Shown piece after piece: positions 50,558 to 58,681 of a stretch of 64,000 bases of DNA; the stretch's first letter is position 1, and every line of letters starts with the position of its first letter. The notes under the pieces are model-generated. The model saw only the letters and a list, made by a program, of their open reading frames with translations, was not told where the DNA came from and did no database searches. The stretch spans positions 2,728,001-2,792,000 of the forward strand of contig NZ_CP107995.1 of the NCBI RefSeq assembly GCF_036116635.1, given 5' to 3'. A program made the position numbers and the translations under genes. This stretch comes from Amycolatopsis sp. NBC_00345 (GTDB taxonomy: Bacteria; Actinomycetota; Actinomycetes; Mycobacteriales; Pseudonocardiaceae).

Positions 50558-50608
50558 AACCTCAATTCTCAGTTAGATAACCACAACCTCGATTAAGGGT
50601 TAGATAAC
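50558..50608. repeat. Two 24-bp direct repeats between recombinase and coiled-coil genes
   Basis: Copies at 50558-50581 and 50585-50608 share AACCTC-R-ATT, four variable bases, then GTTAGATAAC. The second half has partial symmetry (GTTA-GA-TAAC). The local AT content is well above the surroundings. They start 27 bp apart and are likely sites for the recombinase or for a regulator of both genes. Confidence 0.7.
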
Positions 50609-50628
50609 TGATCGGATAGGCTGTAGAA

Positions 50629-51720
50629 GTGCCTGAAGAAGCCGTGATCGAGGACCGGACCACCACCGCGCTGTGCGGGTTCCGTGAGTGCCGAGCACCG
50701 TTGCCGCCGCCGGGGCCGCGGGGCGGGCGGCCGTTCGAGTTCTGCCCGGACCGCCGCTGGCCCGGAGACCGGACCTGCAAACAGCTCGCCGCCGCGGACC
50801 AGGCGTTGCGGGACGCGCTGGGCGACTCGGTGTCGCACGTGGGCCTCAAGGACGCCGCCGCCGAGTTCACCCGCGCCGCCGCCGGGCTGGGGGAGCCGCT
50901 TCAGACGTTGCGTAACGCGCTGGACAGCGTCGCCGCCCGCGCGCAGGACGAGGTGACGGCCGCGCTGACCCGCGCCGAGCAGGCCGAGGCCCGCGCCACC
51001 GAAGCCGACGGGTTACGGCAAGCGGCGGACGCGCGTACCGCGGAAGCGGAACAAGCCGTGAACACCGCCGAGGATTACGCGCACCAGCAGCAGGAGCTGG
51101 CCATGGCTGCGGACGCCCGCGTCGCCGAGGCCGTCAAGGCGCGCAAGGCCGCCGAGCTGGCGCAGGCGCGCGCCGAAGCCGTGGCCACCGGGGCTGTCGA
51201 GCGCGCCGACCTGGCCGCGGAAGAGACCCGCGCCGAACGGGCCCGTGCGGACCGGCTGACCGCGGAGCTGGCCGAGCGTTCCGAGCAGCTCGCCGTCCGC
51301 GCCGCCGAACGCGACGCGGCCCTGACGAGCCTCGCCCAGGCGCGCACCCGCGCCGACGAGACCCGCGAATCACTGACCGCGCAGCTCACCCAGTCGGCCG
51401 CGGAGCTGACCGAGGCCCGCGCGCGGGCCGAGGAGCTGGAGAATCGCCGTCACACCACCGAACGCGAGCACCGCGCGGAATCCGCGACCGCGGCGGAAAC
51501 GCTGGCCGAGGAGCGCCGCCGCGCCGCCGTCCTGTCCGACCGGCTGGTGGAGAGCCACGCCCGGCACACGCAGGAGCAGGACGCCCTGCGCGACAAACTG
51601 ACCCGGGTGCACCAGCTCGTCCTCGCCGAACCCGCCGAGGAGCGTGACCTCCGCGGTGAGCTGCTGACCGAGCTGCTCACCCTCCGTACCGATGGAGGAT
51701 CTGACTCCCCACCACGCTGA
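50629..51720 (+). CDS. Zinc-finger coiled-coil protein (KfrA/SMC-like shape), unknown function
   Basis: 363 residues from a GTG at 50629. The N-terminus holds a likely zinc site (Cys16, Cys21, Cys39, Cys50: CGFREC ... FCPDRRWPGDRTC). Residues 75-345 are an almost unbroken alpha-helical coiled coil rich in Ala, Glu and Arg with heptad-like repeats, as in plasmid KfrA or ParB-partner proteins. It is divergent from the tyrosine recombinase and overlaps the SprT-like gene at its 3' end. Its role is unknown; a DNA-binding filament partner of the recombinase is possible. Confidence 0.82.
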   Translation: MPEEAVIEDRTTTALCGFRECRAPLPPPGPRGGRPFEFCPDRRWPGDRTCKQLAAADQALRDALGDSVSHVGLKDAAAEFTRAAAGLGEPLQTLRNALDSVAARAQDEVTAALTRAEQAEARATEADGLRQAADARTAEAEQAVNTAEDYAHQQQELAMAADARVAEAVKARKAAELAQARAEAVATGAVERADLAAEETRAERARADRLTAELAERSEQLAVRAAERDAALTSLAQARTRADETRESLTAQLTQSAAELTEARARAEELENRRHTTEREHRAESATAAETLAEERRRAAVLSDRLVESHARHTQEQDALRDKLTRVHQLVLAEPAEERDLRGELLTELLTLRTDGGSDSPPR

Positions 51721-52453
51721 ACGCCTCGCCGCACACTCCGCAGGTGATGTCGCCGAGGTCGAAGACGGACAGTGCCGCGCGGATCCGGCGGGGTTTCTCG
51801 CACCGGCAGACAGCGGCGAAGTAGTTGGCGCCGCCACGGTGGGCGCCGCGGCCGTCGACCGGGGCGACGTTCACCGGCGGGGCCGGCGGCAGGACCGGCT
51901 GATCGGGGTCGCCGAGTTCGTCAGGCGGCGGCGCGACGCGGCTCTGGGCCCGCTGCGCGACCTCGGTTTCGGTGTGGCGCCACACTTTCAGCGCGTTTTC
52001 GAGGACGGCGAGCTGAGCCTGGTAAGACGCCACGGTCACGGGCAGCGCGGTGGTGACCGACCAGCCGATCCGGTCGGCCTGCTCGGCCTTGACGCCCAGC
52101 TCGTGGGCCAGGGCGGCGAACTTCTTGTTGTGGTACCGGCCATCGCTGACGTCGACGATGTCGCGGGTCGCGGCGAGGCCGTGCGCCGCCTCGTGCAGGG
52201 TGGTCCCGAGGATCTCGGCCGCGGGACGGCGCAGCCCCTCACCGCCGAGGAAGAACTCCGCCCGCGGCTCGTGCCCGTCGCCGACGTGCCAGCGGGACCG
52301 CGCGAAGTGGCCGTGGATCTCGGTGGTGGTGCCCATCGTCCCGGAGGCGAGCACGAGGATGGCGTCGGGCACGTCCGGGTGCCGGCGCCGGATCTCGGCC
52401 CAGAGCTGCTCCATCGCGTGCATCACGCGCGTTGTCGGCCCCAGTTCGTCCAC
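51677..52453 (-). CDS. SprT-like zinc metalloprotease domain protein
   Basis: 258 residues from a GTG at 52453. The SprT zinc motif TTLHEAAHGLA (residues 87-91 H-E-A-A-H) and the third ligand His108 in GRYHNKKFAAL are present. A C-terminal zinc ribbon (CRCEKPRRIR ... CGVCGEAF) follows, as in Spartan/SprT proteins that digest DNA-bound proteins. The 3' end overlaps the convergent coiled-coil gene by 44 bases. Together with recombinase and coiled-coil genes it forms a compact cassette. Confidence 0.88.
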   Translation of the reverse strand: MDELGPTTRVMHAMEQLWAEIRRRHPDVPDAILVLASGTMGTTTEIHGHFARSRWHVGDGHEPRAEFFLGGEGLRRPAAEILGTTLHEAAHGLAATRDIVDVSDGRYHNKKFAALAHELGVKAEQADRIGWSVTTALPVTVASYQAQLAVLENALKVWRHTETEVAQRAQSRVAPPPDELGDPDQPVLPPAPPVNVAPVDGRGAHRGGANYFAAVCRCEKPRRIRAALSVFDLGDITCGVCGEAFSVVGSQILHRYGG

Positions 52454-52514
52454 CGGGTCATGGTGGCAAATCTCCCCGCTTAAGCGGTAACCGGCTCGCC
52501 GTGATCACGACGCA

Positions 52515-53198
52515 TCACGGCGCGACACCGTTGAGCACCTGTTCCAGGCCGGTCTCGAACTCGGTGTCCCGGTCGGGGTGGGTGGTCTCGCGGACGACGC
52601 GTTCCAGGGTGGGGTAGCGGCCGGTGGCGAACACCCGGTCCAGGTAGGGCCCGGACGCCTGCAGCCACTGGCCCTCGTCCTGGCCGGAGGCGCGTTCGAC
52701 GCGACGGCCGGTGACCTCGTCGCGGACCGCGCCGATGACGTAGGAGTTCACCGTGTGCATGGCCTGCATCGCGGCCTCGAGGCGGCCGAAATCGCCCAGC
52801 GCGGCGAGTGACGCCTCCATGTAGGCCAGCGCGTTCGGGCCGAGATTGGGGCGGCCGCCGATCAGGTCGGCGAACCATTCGTGCCGGTGGGCGAGGTGGC
52901 GGAGGGACTGGGCGATGCCACGCAACGCGGTCCGCCAGTCGTCGTCCGGGTCGGGCCGGTCCAGTTCGCCGTACATCGCGTCGGCCATGAGGTCGAGCAG
53001 CTCCTCCTTGGTGTCGAGGTAGCCGTAGAGCCGCATGGGGCCGGCGCCGAGGGCGGCCGCGACCTTGCGCAGCGACACCGCCTCGAGGCCGTCCGCGTCG
53101 GCCAGTTCGCAGGCCGCGGCGACGATCCGCTCGCGGCTCAGCGGACTGGGCGCGGGGCGGGCCGGCGGCTCGGGCCGCTCCCACACGAGCTCGCTCAT
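52515..53198 (-). CDS. TetR family regulator (TetR_C_1 type)
   Basis: 227 residues from the ATG at 53198 with AAGGAG upstream. DNA-binding domain: LSRERIVAAACELADADGLEAVSLRKVAAALGAGPMRLYGYLDTKEELLDLM. The C-terminal part (TALRGIAQSLRHLAHRHEWFADLIGGRP) is the tetracycline-repressor-like C-domain common in actinomycetes. Divergent from the TetX-like monooxygenase; two palindromes lie between. Confidence 0.92.
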   Translation of the reverse strand: MSELVWERPEPPARPAPSPLSRERIVAAACELADADGLEAVSLRKVAAALGAGPMRLYGYLDTKEELLDLMADAMYGELDRPDPDDDWRTALRGIAQSLRHLAHRHEWFADLIGGRPNLGPNALAYMEASLAALGDFGRLEAAMQAMHTVNSYVIGAVRDEVTGRRVERASGQDEGQWLQASGPYLDRVFATGRYPTLERVVRETTHPDRDTEFETGLEQVLNGVAP

Positions 53199-53243
53199 CG
53201 TTCTCCTTCGGTCGACGGGGGTAACGATACAACGCCCGGTGCG

Positions 53244-53273
53244 ATACAGTGTATTGTAGAGATACATCGTATC
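53244..53273. promoter_or_regulatory. Two palindromic operators ahead of the TetX-like gene
   Basis: ATACAGTGTAT (53244-53254) and GATACATCGTATC (53261-53273) both have five-base half-sites around one or three central bases. They lie 14-43 bases upstream of the monooxygenase start and are probably bound by the divergent TetR protein. Confidence 0.65.
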
Positions 53274-53286
53274 GAAGGAGTGCTTC

Positions 53287-54405
53287 ATGACCCACATCGC
53301 CATCGCCGGAGCCGGGCTCGGCGGCCTCACGCTCGCCCGCGTCCTGCACGTCCACGGCATCGAGTCCGTGGTCTACGAACGCGACGCCTCGCCCACCGCC
53401 CGGGTCCAGGGCGGCAGCCTCGACCTCACCGTCGAGGCCGGCCAGCGCGCCCTGCACGAGGCCGGCCTGACCGGCGAATTCCGCGCCATCGCCCGGCCGG
53501 AGGGCCAGGACCTGATGGTGTACGACCACACCGGCGCCCTGATGCTGCGCAAGGACACCCCGGACGACGCCCCGCCGTTCGACCGTCCCGAGGCCGACCG
53601 GCCGGTCCTGCGCAAGCTGCTGCTCGACTCGCTGCCGGCCGGCACCGTCCACTGGGGACAGGCCGTGGTGGAGGCGGTGCCGCTGCCCGGCGGCCGGCAC
53701 CGGCTGCGGCTGTCCGACGGCACGACCGCCGAATGCGACCTGCTCGTGGGCGCGGACGGCGCGTCGTCCCGGATCCGCCCGCTGGTCACGCCCGAGGAGC
53801 CGGTGCACTCCGGCGCGAACGCCGTCTCGCTGTTCATCCGCGACATCGACCGCGACCACCCCGTGCTGGCGGAGCGGGTCGGGCGCGGCAGCTTGATGGC
53901 GATCGGGACGAACCGCACCCTCTCGACCCAGCGCAGCGGCGACGGCAGCGTCCGGGTCAACCTGACGGTGCGCGGCGACGAGGACTGGTTCACCACCTCG
54001 GGCATCCCGTTCGACGACCCCGCCGCCGCCCGCGAGGAGCTCAAGCAGCTGTACACGGGCTGGGCGCCGGAGTTCGTCGAGCTGGTGGACGCGACGACCG
54101 GCCCGCTCGCGCAGGTCAGGGTGGCCGCGCTGCCGGTGGGGCTGAGCTGGGAGAACGTCCCGGGAGTGACGCTGCTCGGGGACGCCGCGCACCTGATGTC
54201 GCCGTTCGCCGGCCTGGGCGCGAACCTGGCGATGATCGACGGCGCGGAGCTGGCGCTGGCGATCGCGGCGGGCACGCCGATCGCGGGCTTCGAGGCGAAA
54301 ATGCAGGCCCGTGCGGCCGAAGCCGCCGCGGAGTCGGCCGCGAACCTCGAGGTGTTCCTGTCCCCGCGTGGCGCCGAGGGCGTGGCGGAGCTGATGAGCC
54401 GCTGA
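53287..54405 (+). CDS. TetX-like FAD-dependent monooxygenase
   Basis: 372 residues from an ATG with AAGGAG upstream. Motifs follow TetX and its relatives: GAGLGGLTLARVLHVHGIESVVYERD, ARVQGGSLDLTVEAGQRALHEAGL, RPVLRKLLLDSL, LLVGADGASSRIRP and VTLLGDAAHLMSPFAGLGANLAMIDGAELALAI. TetX hydroxylates tetracyclines; related actinobacterial enzymes act on many aromatic substrates, so activity is not proven. Paired with a divergent TetR regulator, as in inducible resistance genes. Confidence 0.87.
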   Translation: MTHIAIAGAGLGGLTLARVLHVHGIESVVYERDASPTARVQGGSLDLTVEAGQRALHEAGLTGEFRAIARPEGQDLMVYDHTGALMLRKDTPDDAPPFDRPEADRPVLRKLLLDSLPAGTVHWGQAVVEAVPLPGGRHRLRLSDGTTAECDLLVGADGASSRIRPLVTPEEPVHSGANAVSLFIRDIDRDHPVLAERVGRGSLMAIGTNRTLSTQRSGDGSVRVNLTVRGDEDWFTTSGIPFDDPAAAREELKQLYTGWAPEFVELVDATTGPLAQVRVAALPVGLSWENVPGVTLLGDAAHLMSPFAGLGANLAMIDGAELALAIAAGTPIAGFEAKMQARAAEAAAESAANLEVFLSPRGAEGVAELMSR

Positions 54406-54415
54406 GCGCCGTCGG

Positions 54416-54448
54416 CCTGGAGTAGCTTCCTCGGGCAGCTACTCCAGG
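54416..54448 (+). terminator. Hairpin after the TetX-like gene
   Basis: CCTGGAGTAGCT and AGCTACTCCAGG pair perfectly around a nine-base loop, 10 bases after the stop codon. Confidence 0.7.
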
Positions 54449-54580
54449 CTGCGGTGCTGCTCGGCCGGGTGATCGCCACGAGCGAACCCCGCACGCCGTG
54501 AGCGAACGGCGCCCCGCCGGCGGTCTCGCACGCCCTACGTTCGGTCACGACAGGGATCCCAACGCAGGCAGGAGAAAACG

Positions 54581-55180
54581 ATGACGCTGGCCGCGGTACC
54601 CGCGATGCAGGTCCAGGGTGGACAGTCGCTGAACGAGTCGGTGTACGAGCAGTTGCTGCGCGACCGGATCGTGTTCCTCGGCACGGAGGTCACCGACGAG
54701 GTGGCGAACCGGATCACCGCGCAGCTGCTGCTGCTCGCGGCCGACGACGCCGAGAAGGACATCACTTTCTACATCAACTCACCCGGCGGCTCGGTCACCG
54801 CGGGCATGGCGATCTACGACACGATGCAGCTGGTGAAGCCGGACGTGGCCACCTGGGGGATGGGGTTCGTCGCGTCGATGGGGCAGTTCCTGCTGTCCTC
54901 GGGCACACCCGGCAAGCGGCACCTGCTGCCGAGCACGCGGCTGGTGATGCACCAGCCGTCGGCGGGGATCTCGGGCGCGGCCAGCGACATCGCGATCCAG
55001 GCCGAGGTGTTCGGGAAGATGAAGCGGCGCATGGCCGAGATCACCGCGCGCCAGACCGGGCAGACGGTCGAGCGCATCACCGCCGACGCGGACCGTGACC
55101 GCTGGTTCGACGCCGAAGAAGCGCTGGCGTACGGCTTCGTGGACCACGTGGTCGCCGGCGAGCAGGCGGCGACGGCCTGA
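54581..55180 (+). CDS. clpP: ClpP family serine protease (stand-alone copy)
   Basis: 199 residues. Subunit of the ClpP barrel. The triad is complete: Ser99 in GFVASMGQFLLSS, His124 in RLVMHQPSAGISG and Asp173 in ITADADRDRWFDAEEALAYGF. YINSPGGSVTAGMAIYDTMQ is typical. Actinomycete clpP genes normally come as an adjacent pair with clpX; this one stands alone between unrelated genes, so it is likely an extra, specialised copy. Confidence 0.92.
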   Translation: MTLAAVPAMQVQGGQSLNESVYEQLLRDRIVFLGTEVTDEVANRITAQLLLLAADDAEKDITFYINSPGGSVTAGMAIYDTMQLVKPDVATWGMGFVASMGQFLLSSGTPGKRHLLPSTRLVMHQPSAGISGAASDIAIQAEVFGKMKRRMAEITARQTGQTVERITADADRDRWFDAEEALAYGFVDHVVAGEQAATA

Positions 55181-55234
55181 GCTTGGTCCCGGTGCCGAAG
55201 CCACGCGTGGGGTACGCGGCTGCGGCATCGGGGC

Positions 55235-56176
55235 TCAGGCGGGGACGCGGGTGCGGTACTGCTGGGGGCTGCGGCCGTACTCGCGTTTGAAGGCGGTGCT
55301 GAGCGCGAACGAGCTGCCGTAGCCGACCTGGCGGGCGATCGCGCCGATGGTGGCGTCGGGCTGCTGGCGCAGCAGGTCCGCGGCCAGCGCCAGTCGCCAC
55401 GCGGCGAGGTAGGCCATCGGGGGCTCGCCGACGGTGCCGGTGAAGCGGCGGGCCAGCGCGGCGCGGGAGACGCCGGTGCCGGCGGCGAGGCCGGCCACGG
55501 TCCACGGCCGGTCGGGCTGGTCCTGCAGCAGCCGCAGCGCCTGGCCGACGACCGCGTCCTCGTGCGCCCGGTACCAGGCCGGCGCGGCGGAATCCGGGCG
55601 GGCGAACCAGGTGCGCAGCGCGGCGATGAGCAGCAGGTCCAGCAGCCGGTCGAGGACGGCTTCCTGACCGGGGTCGTCGCGGCCGATCTCCTCGGCGAGC
55701 AGGGGCACGAGCGGGCTGTCCCAGTCGTCCGCGCGCACCACCAGGATCTGGGGCAGCGCGGCGAGCAGCCGGCGGGACACCTCGCCGACGGTCGGGTAGG
55801 TGCCGGTGAGCAGCACGGTCTCGCCGCCGCCCGCGCTGCCCCAGGTCCGGACGCCCGCGTCGGCGAGGTCGGTGAGGTGCTCACCGTCGGGAGTCCGGCA
55901 TTCCTGCCCGGGCAGGATCACGGCCTGGGGCGGGGTGGCCGGGTCGTCGGCGAACAGGTACGGCTCCGGGCCGCGGGCGATCGCGATGTCGCCCGCGACC
56001 AGCCGGACCGGGGCGCCGTGGTCGGGCACGATCCACGCGCCGCCGGTCACCACGGCCACGAGCGTGAGCGGGGCGCGGTCCTCGATGCGCAGCGACCACG
56101 GCGGGCGCAGCACCGAGCGGAGCAGGAACGCCCCGTGCGCGCGGGGGCCGTCGAGCAGGGCGGCGAGCGGGTCCAT
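55235..56176 (-). CDS. AraC family regulator (cupin_6-type sensor domain)
   Basis: 313 residues from the ATG at 56176; another ATG at 56185 is possible. N-terminal cupin_6 domain (MDPLAALLDGPRAHGAFLLRSVLRPPWSLRIEDRAPLTLVAVVTGGAWIVPDHG). The C-terminal pair of helix-turn-helix units is typical of AraC: WTVAGLAAGTGVSRAALARRFTGTVGEPPMAYLAAWRLALAADLL and ATIGAIARQVGYGSSFALSTAFKREYGRSPQQYR. Divergent from an NmrA-like gene, a standing arrangement in actinomycetes, so likely its activator. Confidence 0.92.
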   Translation of the reverse strand: MDPLAALLDGPRAHGAFLLRSVLRPPWSLRIEDRAPLTLVAVVTGGAWIVPDHGAPVRLVAGDIAIARGPEPYLFADDPATPPQAVILPGQECRTPDGEHLTDLADAGVRTWGSAGGGETVLLTGTYPTVGEVSRRLLAALPQILVVRADDWDSPLVPLLAEEIGRDDPGQEAVLDRLLDLLLIAALRTWFARPDSAAPAWYRAHEDAVVGQALRLLQDQPDRPWTVAGLAAGTGVSRAALARRFTGTVGEPPMAYLAAWRLALAADLLRQQPDATIGAIARQVGYGSSFALSTAFKREYGRSPQQYRTRVPA

Positions 56177-56258
56177 GTCCACCATCGTAGACGCTGAAAC
56201 ATGATATCGAGCCGATGAACCATGGAGAGTCTCACTCGGCTGAGCTTGACTCGCTGTC

Positions 56259-57080
56259 ATGACTTCCGAGACGACAACCCTGGTCCTGGGCGGCACGGGG
56301 AAAACGGGTCGGCGCGTGACGCGGCTGCTGGCCGAGCGCGGCGCCGAGGTGCGGCCGGTCTCGCGCGGCAGCGAGCCGCGGTTCGACTGGGCGGACGAGA
56401 AGACGTGGGAGCCGGTGCTCGATGGCGCCGGCGCGGTGTACGTGACGTTCTATCCCGATCTGGTGGTGCCGTGGGCGGCGCCGACGGTCCGGGCCTTCTG
56501 CGCGCGGGCGGTGGCTCGCGGGGTGCGGCGGATCGTGCTGCTGTCCGGCCGCGGTGAGGAGGCCGCGGCGGTCAGCGAGCAGGTGGTGCGCGAGTCGGGT
56601 GCCGAGTGGACGGTGCTGCGCGCGAGCTGGTTCTTCCAGAACTTCAGTGAGGACTTCCTGCTCGGCCCGGTGCTCGACGGCGAGATCGCGCTGCCGGCGG
56701 GCTCGGTGACTGAGCCGTTCGTGGATGCCGGCGACGTGGCCGAGGTCGCCGTCGCGGCGCTCACGACGGACGCGCTGGTGGGCCGGACCGTGGAGCTGAC
56801 CAGTCGCCGGCTGCTGACCTTCGCCGACGTCGCCGCCGAAATCTCCTCGGTCACGGGGCGGGATGTCCGCTACCGTCCGGTTTCTGCCGGGGAGTTCGTC
56901 CGGCTGGTGACGGCGTCGGGGGTGCCGGCGGACGAGGCCGCGATGCTCGCCGGGCTGTTCGCGCGGGTGCTGGACGGGCGGAACTCGTCCGTCACGGATG
57001 ACGTCGCGCGAGTGCTGGGGCGGCCGGCGCGGGACTTCGCGGATTACGCGCGGGCCGAGGCGGAGGCCTGGGCGCGATGA
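56259..57080 (+). CDS. NAD(P)-binding NmrA-like protein
   Basis: 273 residues. Rossmann motif LVLGGTGKTGRRVTRLLAERG, then WTVLRASWFFQNFSEDFLLGPV, which is the family motif of NmrA-like ergot-alkaloid-EasG-type oxidoreductases. It stands in an operon with a DUF1772 gene, an association seen in many actinomycetes under AraC control. Confidence 0.9.
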   Translation: MTSETTTLVLGGTGKTGRRVTRLLAERGAEVRPVSRGSEPRFDWADEKTWEPVLDGAGAVYVTFYPDLVVPWAAPTVRAFCARAVARGVRRIVLLSGRGEEAAAVSEQVVRESGAEWTVLRASWFFQNFSEDFLLGPVLDGEIALPAGSVTEPFVDAGDVAEVAVAALTTDALVGRTVELTSRRLLTFADVAAEISSVTGRDVRYRPVSAGEFVRLVTASGVPADEAAMLAGLFARVLDGRNSSVTDDVARVLGRPARDFADYARAEAEAWAR

Positions 57081-57109
57081 CGGTTTTGGCTGTGGGGAAG
57101 GAACGCACG

Positions 57110-57586
57110 ATGTTCTCGGTGTCCGGAGTGGTCCTGGTGGCGGCGATCGTCGCGGCGGGGCTGATCGCGGGTCTGTTCTACGCGTACGCGGTGTCGGTGA
57201 TGCCCGGGCTGGCGCGGGCGGACGACCACACGTTCGTCACCGCGATGCGGCAGATCAACGTCGCGATCGTCAACGGCTGGTTCCTGCTCACCTTCCTCGG
57301 CGCGCCCCTGCTGGCCGCCGCGGCCGCGGCGTTGCACCTGCCCGCGGACCGGCGTGCGGCGCTGCCGTGGCTGATCGCGGGTTTTGTGCTGCTGCTGGTC
57401 ATGGTCGTGATCACGGGGGCGGTGAACATCCCGATGAACAACGCGCTGGAGAACGGCACCGCGAGCCTGGCCGAGCTGCGGGCCCGGTTCGAGACCGGCT
57501 GGGTGCGCTGGAACCTGCTGCGCGCGCTGGTGTCGACGGCCGGCTTCGGGTGCCTGCTCGGCGGGTGGCTGGCGCGGGGTCGCTGA
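57110..57586 (+). CDS. DUF1772 (anthrone oxygenase-like) membrane protein
   Basis: 158 residues from an ATG with GAAGGAA upstream; an ATG at 57077 overlapping the previous stop (ATGA) is an alternative. Four hydrophobic helices (VLVAAIVAAGLIAGLFYAYAV, FLLTFLGAPLLAAAAAAL, LIAGFVLLLVMVVITGAV, LLRALVSTAGFGCLLGGWLA) and the family motif NIPMNNALE. DUF1772 includes fungal anthrone oxygenases; bacterial members are of unknown role. Confidence 0.9.
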   Translation: MFSVSGVVLVAAIVAAGLIAGLFYAYAVSVMPGLARADDHTFVTAMRQINVAIVNGWFLLTFLGAPLLAAAAAALHLPADRRAALPWLIAGFVLLLVMVVITGAVNIPMNNALENGTASLAELRARFETGWVRWNLLRALVSTAGFGCLLGGWLARGR

Positions 57587-57607
57587 GCGTCTTCGTGAAG
57601 CGGCCGG

Positions 57608-58579
57608 TCAGGCCTTGGCGTCGATGCGGCCGTACGAGGCGGTGTGCTTCTCGAACGCTGCGCGCGCCTCAGCCCAGGCTGGGTCGGAGGTGTCGGCCGC
57701 CGAGCGCAGGTAGGCCCACGTCAGGCGCTGGGTGATCGCGAGCAGTTCGGGGCTTTCGTCGTCCGTCTCCTTCAGGTCGTAGCCCGTGATCCCGCCGAGG
57801 AAGTGCTTGGCACCGAACAAAGTCAGCAGGTAATCAGCGCCGGGGCTCTGGTGGTAGGGGTCGGCGTGCCACTCGGCTCCGCGCACGGTCAGGGCCGGGT
57901 TGACGTCGGCGTCGCCGTACGCGACCAGGGCCCGGGTCGTCATGGGGGAGAAGTCGAGGTCGAGTTCCGGGTAGGCCGCTCGGACGGCGTCGGTGAGGCC
58001 GTCGCCGTTGCCGGTCGGGGCCAGCAGCAGGCCGGCCTTGATGCGCGGCTCGGTGAGGTCCTCGTCGCTGGTGTTCCCGTCGGCGTCCTTCAGCCGCGCG
58101 CCGAGCAGCACGGCGATGGTTTGCGCGCCGCCGGAGTGGCCCACAGCCAGGACAGTGCCGTGGTCGAGACGCCCGGTGAGGCCGGGAACCTGCTGCTCGA
58201 TCTCGGCGAGGCGGTCGAGGATGAGCTTCATGTCGGCGACGCGGGCGCGCCAGAACATCGGGTGGCCCGGCTTCTCGGGGTCGAGGCCGAAACCCCCGAT
58301 CTTCGAGCTGAGGTGAGTCGGCTGCAGCACCGCGAAGCCGCGCGCCGCGTAGAACTGCACGATCGGGTCGTAACCGTCCTTGGACGCCAGGTAGAGGGAG
58401 GCGCCGCCCCCGTGGGACAGCAGGACGACCGGCAGGTTTTGGCCGCCTGCGGGTGCAGTGACCCGCAGTTCGAGCGGCAGGCCCCGGTCCGGGGACGGCA
58501 GGGTGACCGTGGTGACGGCGAGACTGGGGTCCGGGTCGGCGACGGGGATGTTCACGGCGTCGCTGATCAGGTTGTTCAT
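57608..58579 (-). CDS. Alpha/beta hydrolase (chlorophyllase/acetylhydrolase-like)
   Basis: 323 residues from an ATG with AAGGAG upstream. Nucleophile elbow VLAVGHSGGAQTIAVLLG (Ser149), oxyanion region VVLLSHGGGASLYL, and late His in LFGAKHFLGGITGY. The long N-terminal strand region resembles the platelet-activating-factor acetylhydrolase/chlorophyllase branch. No signal peptide, so it is cytoplasmic. Divergent from a TetR gene. Confidence 0.9.
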   Translation of the reverse strand: MNNLISDAVNIPVADPDPSLAVTTVTLPSPDRGLPLELRVTAPAGGQNLPVVLLSHGGGASLYLASKDGYDPIVQFYAARGFAVLQPTHLSSKIGGFGLDPEKPGHPMFWRARVADMKLILDRLAEIEQQVPGLTGRLDHGTVLAVGHSGGAQTIAVLLGARLKDADGNTSDEDLTEPRIKAGLLLAPTGNGDGLTDAVRAAYPELDLDFSPMTTRALVAYGDADVNPALTVRGAEWHADPYHQSPGADYLLTLFGAKHFLGGITGYDLKETDDESPELLAITQRLTWAYLRSAADTSDPAWAEARAAFEKHTASYGRIDAKA

Positions 58580-58620
58580 GCGGGGCTCTCCTTGGTGCCG
58601 CGGGACGGCTGCGGCTAAAG

Positions 58621-58657
58621 TGGAACATCGTTCAGCTGACGATAGTATGGAACATCG
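58621..58657. promoter_or_regulatory. Direct repeat TGGAACATCG between hydrolase and TetR genes
   Basis: Two copies at 58621-58630 and 58648-58657, 27 bp apart. The first is part of the near-palindrome GAACATCGTTC. It is probably the operator of the TetR gene at 58682. Confidence 0.55.
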
Positions 58658-58681
58658 ATCCGTTTTGCCAAGGAGGTGCGC

